From positions 1 through 8,223 of the forward strand of contig JAJAZI010000086.1 of NCBI GenBank assembly GCA_026785785.1: DNA of 8,223 nt, in the 5' to 3' direction. A model generated the notes under the pieces. That model saw only the letters and a program-made list of their open reading frames with translations. It had not been told where the DNA came from and did no database searches. Both the position numbers and the translations under genes were made by a program. The number at the start of each line of letters is the position of its first letter. The first letter of the stretch is position 1. The stretch is from Microbacteriaceae bacterium (lineage in GTDB: Bacteria > Actinomycetota > Actinomycetes > Actinomycetales > Microbacteriaceae). Positions 4,740-8,223 of this stretch are shown here, piece by piece.

Positions 4740-6425
4740 ATGACCAACGACGCCATCACCGCTCCGCGCACCCCCACGGCGATCGACCAGATCGCCGAGA
4801 ACTGGGTGCTCACCGTCGCCGACCTCGACCCGACGGTCGCGACCTGGATCGGCATCCCCGGTCGCCTCGACGAGTACGGCGACCTGTCGCCGGCCGGCCA
4901 CGCGCTGTACATCGACGAGGTCGCGAAGGTCATTGCGCTGCTCGATGGGACGGACGCGGTCGACGACGTCGACTGGGTCACGAAGACCGACCTGGGCGCC
5001 GATCTCCGGCTCACCGTCGAGGAGAGCGAGGCCGGGCTGTGGATGCGCGACCTCAACGTCATCGCCTCGCCGGCGCAGGGGCTGCGCGACGTGCTCGACC
5101 TCATGCCGACGGCATCCGCAGCGGACTGGGCGAACATCGCCGGCCGACTGCGCAACCTCCCGGCCGCGATCGACGGCTACATCCAGGCCCTCCGCGCCGG
5201 GATCGACCAGCAGGTCACCCCCGCCAAGCGCCAGGTGCGCGAGGTGCTCGCCCAGGCCCGCAAGCACGAGGCCCCCGACGGCTTCTTCTTCGAGTTCACC
5301 GGCGGCGCGCAGCTCGACGACGGCGAACTGCCCGAGTCGGTCACCGCGGACCTCGCGAGCGGCGCGCTCGCGTCCGCCGCCGCCTACGGGGTGCTCGCCA
5401 CCTTCCTTCAGAACGAGCTGCTGCCCGCCGCGACCGAGAGCGACGCCGTCGGCCGCGAGCTCTATGCGCTTCAGTCCCGCCGATTCCTCGGCGCCACCAT
5501 CGACCTCGACGAGACCTACGAGTGGGGCATCCAGGAGCTCGCGCGGATGACCGCGGAGCAGGAGCTCATCGCGAACGAGATCAAACCGGGAGCATCCGTC
5601 GCCGAGGCGATTGCCCTGCTCGACGCCGACCCCGCCCGCACCCTTCACGGCACCAAGGCCCTGCAGGAGTGGATGCAGAAGCTCAGCGACACCGCCGTGG
5701 CCGAGCTCGCCGAGTCGCACTTCGACATCCCCGACCCGATCAAGCGCCTTGAGTGCCTCATCGCCCCGACCAAGGAGGGCGGCATCTACTACACGAGCCC
5801 GAGCGACGACTTCAGCCGTCCCGGCCGAATGTGGTGGTCGGTGCCGGAGGGCGTCACCGAGTTCAACACCTGGCGCGAGACGACCACGGTGTACCACGAG
5901 GGCGTTCCCGGCCACCACCTCCAGCTCGGCCAGGCCGTCTACAACCGCGCGAAGCTGAACACCTGGCGCCGCCAGCTCGCCGGCACCTCGGGCCACGCCG
6001 AGGGCTGGGCACTCTACGCCGAGCGGCTCATGCAGCAGCTCGGCTACCTCGACGACCCGGGCGACCGCCTCGGCATGCTCGACGGACAGCGGATGCGCGC
6101 GGCGCGCGTCGTGCTCGACATCGGCGTGCACCTCGGCAAGCCGCGCCTGGACGGCTCCGGGGTCTGGGACTTCGACTACGCCTTCGAATTCATGAAGGCC
6201 AACGTCAACATGAACGAGCCGTTCGTGCGCTTCGAGGTCAACCGCTACTTCGGCTGGCCCGGACAGGCGCCCTCCTACAAGGTCGGCCAGCGTATCTGGG
6301 AGCAGTTGCGCGACGACTTCCAGGCGCGCGAGGGCGACGACTTCGACATCCGCGCCTTCCACCGCCGCGCGCTCGACATCGGCGGCGTCGGGCTCGACAC
6401 GCTGAGGGCTGCACTTCTCGGCTGA
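4740..6425 (+). CDS. DUF885 family protein, putative metallopeptidase
   Basis: The protein is about 561 residues and spans the full length of the DUF885 family. I see no signal peptide or membrane segment, so it is probably cytosolic. The family signature is clear: YHEGVPGHHLQ (386-396, numbered from GTG 4737), with an HExxxHH-like metal site (H387, E388, H393, H394), followed by SGHAEGWALYAERL (418-431) with H420, E422 and E429 as further candidate ligands. This layout resembles gluzincin-type peptidases. Family members are generally annotated as putative peptidases, but the substrate is not known to me and nothing nearby indicates it. The conserved C-terminal FMKANVNMNEPFVRFEVNRY is also present. 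GTG 4737 and ATG 4740 are adjacent in-frame starts; I chose ATG 4740 because of the -10 spacing. It follows the HPr gene closely but probably has its own promoter. Family secure, biochemical role inferred. Confidence 0.9.
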   Translation: MTNDAITAPRTPTAIDQIAENWVLTVADLDPTVATWIGIPGRLDEYGDLSPAGHALYIDEVAKVIALLDGTDAVDDVDWVTKTDLGADLRLTVEESEAGLWMRDLNVIASPAQGLRDVLDLMPTASAADWANIAGRLRNLPAAIDGYIQALRAGIDQQVTPAKRQVREVLAQARKHEAPDGFFFEFTGGAQLDDGELPESVTADLASGALASAAAYGVLATFLQNELLPAATESDAVGRELYALQSRRFLGATIDLDETYEWGIQELARMTAEQELIANEIKPGASVAEAIALLDADPARTLHGTKALQEWMQKLSDTAVAELAESHFDIPDPIKRLECLIAPTKEGGIYYTSPSDDFSRPGRMWWSVPEGVTEFNTWRETTTVYHEGVPGHHLQLGQAVYNRAKLNTWRRQLAGTSGHAEGWALYAERLMQQLGYLDDPGDRLGMLDGQRMRAARVVLDIGVHLGKPRLDGSGVWDFDYAFEFMKANVNMNEPFVRFEVNRYFGWPGQAPSYKVGQRIWEQLRDDFQAREGDDFDIRAFHRRALDIGGVGLDTLRAALLG

Positions 6426-6458
6426 CCGAACACAGACCGACGCGCCGTGAGGGGGCGG

Positions 6459-6488
6459 TTGCCGCTTCGCAATTTGCCCGGCTAAGGT
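6459..6488 (+). promoter_or_regulatory. sigma-70-type promoter of rpsA
   Basis: TTGCCG (6459-6464) and TAAGGT (6483-6488) are separated by 18 bases, a strong housekeeping-type promoter. Transcription should start near 6495, giving a leader of about 99 nt. The spacer and -35 also contain short palindromes (TTGC/GCAA at 6459-6472, GCAA-T-TTGC at 6469-6477) that could be operator half-sites or chance. Confidence 0.65.
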
Positions 6489-6494
6489 AGAACG

Positions 6495-6593
6495 GCCGCG
6501 TTTTGTGGCGACCCCATCCGCACGCCTCCGGCGACTTCACCGTGCAACAACCGCCGAGGCCCAAATTATGTCCATCCTGGAGCATCTACTTAT
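6495..6593 (+). promoter_or_regulatory. structured 5' leader of rpsA
   Basis: Two hairpins can be drawn. One is at the predicted 5' end: GCCGC (6495-6499), loop GTTTT, GTGGC (6505-6509). The main one pairs GCCTCCGGCG (6524-6533) with CGCCGAGGC (6552-6560): nine base pairs, one bulged C at 6529, and an 18-nt loop. The 3' arm contains GAGG (6556-6559), a Shine-Dalgarno for the small upstream ORF at 6568. A separate GGAG (6579-6582) lies 11 bases before the rpsA ATG. Pairing is directly visible; regulation, for example autogenous control by S1, is inference. Confidence 0.45.
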
Positions 6594-6597
6594 ATGA
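6568..6597 (+). CDS. candidate nine-codon leader peptide (uORF) overlapping the rpsA start
   Basis: ATG 6568 opens a short frame, MSILEHLLI, ending at TGA 6595-6597. That stop overlaps the rpsA ATG (6594-6596) in an ATGA arrangement typical of translational coupling. GAGG at 6556-6559, eight bases upstream, is well spaced and better than the rpsA site itself (GGAG, 11-base spacer, inside this uORF). The last codons include CTA and ATA, among the rarest in GC-rich actinobacteria. That could slow ribosomes, or could mean the stretch is just the A/T-rich initiation region. Nothing shows that it is translated. Confidence 0.35.
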   Translation: MSILEHLLI

Positions 6598-8042
6598 CAA
6601 TCGCAACGACCGATAGGGCACCCAAGCAGGTCGCCATCAACGACATTGGATCTGCTGAAGACTTTCTTGCCGCGGTCGAAAAGACACTGAAGTTTTTCAA
6701 CGACGGAGACCTCATCGAGGGCACCGTCGTCAAGATCGATCGTGACGAGGTTCTCCTCGACGTCGGGTACAAGACCGAGGGTGTCATCCCCTCCCGCGAG
6801 CTGTCGATCAAGCACGACGTCAACCCCGACGAGGTTGTTTCCGTCGGCGACACAGTCGAAGCCCTCGTTCTCCAGAAGGAGGACAAGGAAGGCCGCCTCA
6901 TCCTGTCGAAGAAGCGCGCGCAGTACGAGCGTGCGTGGGGCGATGTGGAGAAGATCAAGGACGACGACGGCGTGGTGACCGGTTCGGTCATCGAGGTCGT
7001 CAAGGGTGGCCTCATCGTCGACATCGGCCTGCGTGGGTTCCTGCCCGCGTCGCTCATCGAGCTGCGCCGCGTTCGCGACCTGACCCCGTACCTCGGCCAG
7101 GAGATCGAAGCGAAGATCCTCGAGCTCGACAAGAACCGCAACAACGTGGTCCTGTCGCGCCGTGCCCTGCTCGAGCAGACCCAGTCCGAGAGCCGCACGA
7201 CGTTCCTCAACAACCTCGCCAAGGGCCAGGTTCGCAAGGGTGTCGTGTCGTCGATCGTCAACTTCGGTGCGTTCGTCGACCTCGGCGGGGTCGACGGTCT
7301 CGTCCACGTCTCCGAGCTCAGCTGGAAGCACATCGAGCACGCCTCAGAGGTTGTCGAGGTTGGCCAGGAGGTCACCGTCGAGATCCTCGAGGTCGACCTC
7401 GAGCGCGAGCGCGTCTCCCTGTCGCTCAAGGCGACGCAGGAAGACCCGTGGCAGGTCTTCGCCCGCACCCACGCAATCGGACAGGTTGCTCCGGGCAAGG
7501 TCACGAAGCTCGTCCCCTTCGGCGCGTTCGTTCGCGTTGCAGAGGGCATCGAGGGCCTCGTGCACATCTCCGAGCTGTCGGGCAAGCACGTCGAGCTCGC
7601 CGAGCAGGTCGTCTCGGTCGGCGACGAGGTGTTCGTCAAGGTCATCGACATCGACCTCGAGCGTCGCCGCATCTCCCTCTCGCTGAAGCAGGCGAACGAG
7701 GGTGTCGACCCCGAAGGCACCGAGTTCGACCCGGCGCTCTACGGAATGCTCACCGAGTACGACGACCAGGGCAACTACAAGTACCCGGATGGCTTCGACC
7801 CGGAGACCAACGAGTGGAAAGAGGGCTTCGAGACCCAGCGCGAGAAGTGGGAGCAGGACTACGCTGCGGCCCAGGCTCGCTGGGAGGCCCACAAGAAGCA
7901 GGTCTCCACGGCTGCCAACGAGGTTCGCGAGGCTCCCGCCGCTGCCGGCTCCTCGTTCTCGAGCGACGCTGACTCGGCCGGAACCCTCGCCGATGACGCT
8001 GCGCTTGCGGCCCTTCGCGAGAAGCTGTCCAACAACTCCTAA
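6594..8042 (+). CDS. rpsA: 30S ribosomal protein S1
   Basis: The 482-residue protein has four S1 (OB-fold) RNA-binding domains at about 37-107, 124-190, 211-279 and 296-365, against six in E. coli. This is normal for actinobacteria. Domains 3 and 4 carry the best S1 signatures, NFGAFVDLGGVDGLVHVSEL and PFGAFVRVAEGIEGLVHISEL, each followed by the VxVGxEVxVxIxxVDLERxRxSLSLK end. The tail (366-482) is acidic and aromatic, with YGMLTEYDDQGNYKYPDGF and EWKEGFETQREKWEQDY, then an Ala/Ser-rich end; this tail is characteristic of actinobacterial RpsA. The protein helps the 30S subunit capture and unfold mRNA. Start ATG 6594 has GGAG 11 bases upstream. The first codons are less GC-rich than the rest, as is usual at initiation sites. 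In related genomes the next gene is often coaE, but here the sequence degenerates after the stop. Confidence 0.98.
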   Translation: MTIATTDRAPKQVAINDIGSAEDFLAAVEKTLKFFNDGDLIEGTVVKIDRDEVLLDVGYKTEGVIPSRELSIKHDVNPDEVVSVGDTVEALVLQKEDKEGRLILSKKRAQYERAWGDVEKIKDDDGVVTGSVIEVVKGGLIVDIGLRGFLPASLIELRRVRDLTPYLGQEIEAKILELDKNRNNVVLSRRALLEQTQSESRTTFLNNLAKGQVRKGVVSSIVNFGAFVDLGGVDGLVHVSELSWKHIEHASEVVEVGQEVTVEILEVDLERERVSLSLKATQEDPWQVFARTHAIGQVAPGKVTKLVPFGAFVRVAEGIEGLVHISELSGKHVELAEQVVSVGDEVFVKVIDIDLERRRISLSLKQANEGVDPEGTEFDPALYGMLTEYDDQGNYKYPDGFDPETNEWKEGFETQREKWEQDYAAAQARWEAHKKQVSTAANEVREAPAAAGSSFSSDADSAGTLADDAALAALREKLSNNS

Positions 8043-8058
8043 CCGAGTGGTGTGAAGC

Positions 8059-8223
8059 CGGGGGGGGGGGGCGGGGGGCCCGCCCCCCCCGGGGTGGTGT
8101 TTGTAAGGCCCCCGCCCACCCCCCCCCCCCCCCCCCCCACAAAAAACCCGGGGCCCCCCAACTTACCCCCCCCCACCCCCAACACCCCCAATTTCCGGCC
8201 CCCCACCCCCACCCCCACGCCGG
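8059..8223. other. low-complexity homopolymer tail, probable assembly/sequencing artefact
   Basis: From about 17 bases after the rpsA stop the sequence becomes almost only long G and C runs: 12 G at 8060-8071, six G at 8073-8078, eight C at 8083-8090 and 20 C at 8119-8138, then C-rich text with scattered A and T. Nothing like the balanced C/G composition of the rest of the window remains and no gene is readable. The pattern resembles a contig end built from low-signal reads, perhaps stalled at the rpsA terminator hairpin. Any real terminator here cannot be read. Confidence 0.8.

Noticed and set aside
4725..6362. Open frame of 545 codons on the minus strand
   Set aside because: Antisense shadow of the DUF885 gene, which carries the clear HEGVPGHH signature on the plus strand.
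8059..8223. G-rich/C-rich tail as a G-quadruplex or telomere-like end
   Set aside because: Runs are irregular in length, composition breaks sharply from the genome, and a low-quality contig end explains it more simply.

Overview
This is a GC-rich actinobacterial chromosomal segment, most likely from the family Microbacteriaceae. The call rests on strong C/G bias at third codon positions, the PdtaR (ANTAR response regulator) / polA / rpsA neighbourhood also known from mycobacteria, a mycobacterial-type PolA (Tyr in the O-helix, degenerate proofreading domain), and an RpsA with four S1 domains and the actinobacterial acidic, Trp-rich tail. Genus cannot be fixed by eye. The content is mainly core housekeeping. 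I see no CRISPR array, transposase, integrase, phage gene or defence system.

Layout: (1) 2-187, + strand: the C-terminal end of a probable secreted protein cut by the window edge. (2) 195-277, - strand: tRNA-Leu(CAA), tail to tail with that gene. (3) 316-921, +: PdtaR-like response regulator. (4) 922-1175: intergenic region between convergent genes, holding three 20-bp tandem repeats, an imperfect fold-back of about 94 bases and an exact 16-bp tandem duplication. (5) 1176-1601, -: PaaI-type hotdog thioesterase. (6) 1655-4321, +: DNA polymerase I. (7) 4434-4703, +: HPr phosphocarrier. (8) 4740-6425, +: DUF885 putative metallopeptidase. (9) 6594-8042, +: ribosomal protein S1, behind a roughly 100-nt structured leader. 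(10) 8059-8223: abnormal homopolymer sequence that looks like a low-quality contig end.

The genes do not form one pathway. They cover signal transduction acting on RNA (PdtaR), DNA repair and Okazaki processing (PolA), sugar transport/phosphorelay (HPr), translation (S1, tRNA-Leu), acyl-CoA hydrolysis and peptide turnover. Regulation is the more interesting layer. pdtaR, polA and the DUF885 gene each have a TAGGGT/TAGGCT -10-like hexamer exactly six bases before the start codon, which predicts leaderless mRNAs. rpsA instead has a good TTGCCG-N18-TAAGGT promoter and a long leader. In that leader a 9-bp stem masks the Shine-Dalgarno of a nine-codon upstream ORF whose stop overlaps the rpsA start codon.

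The two observations most worth following up are the rpsA leader/uORF and the fold-back repeat cluster at 961-1137. Neither amounts to a demonstrated new system.
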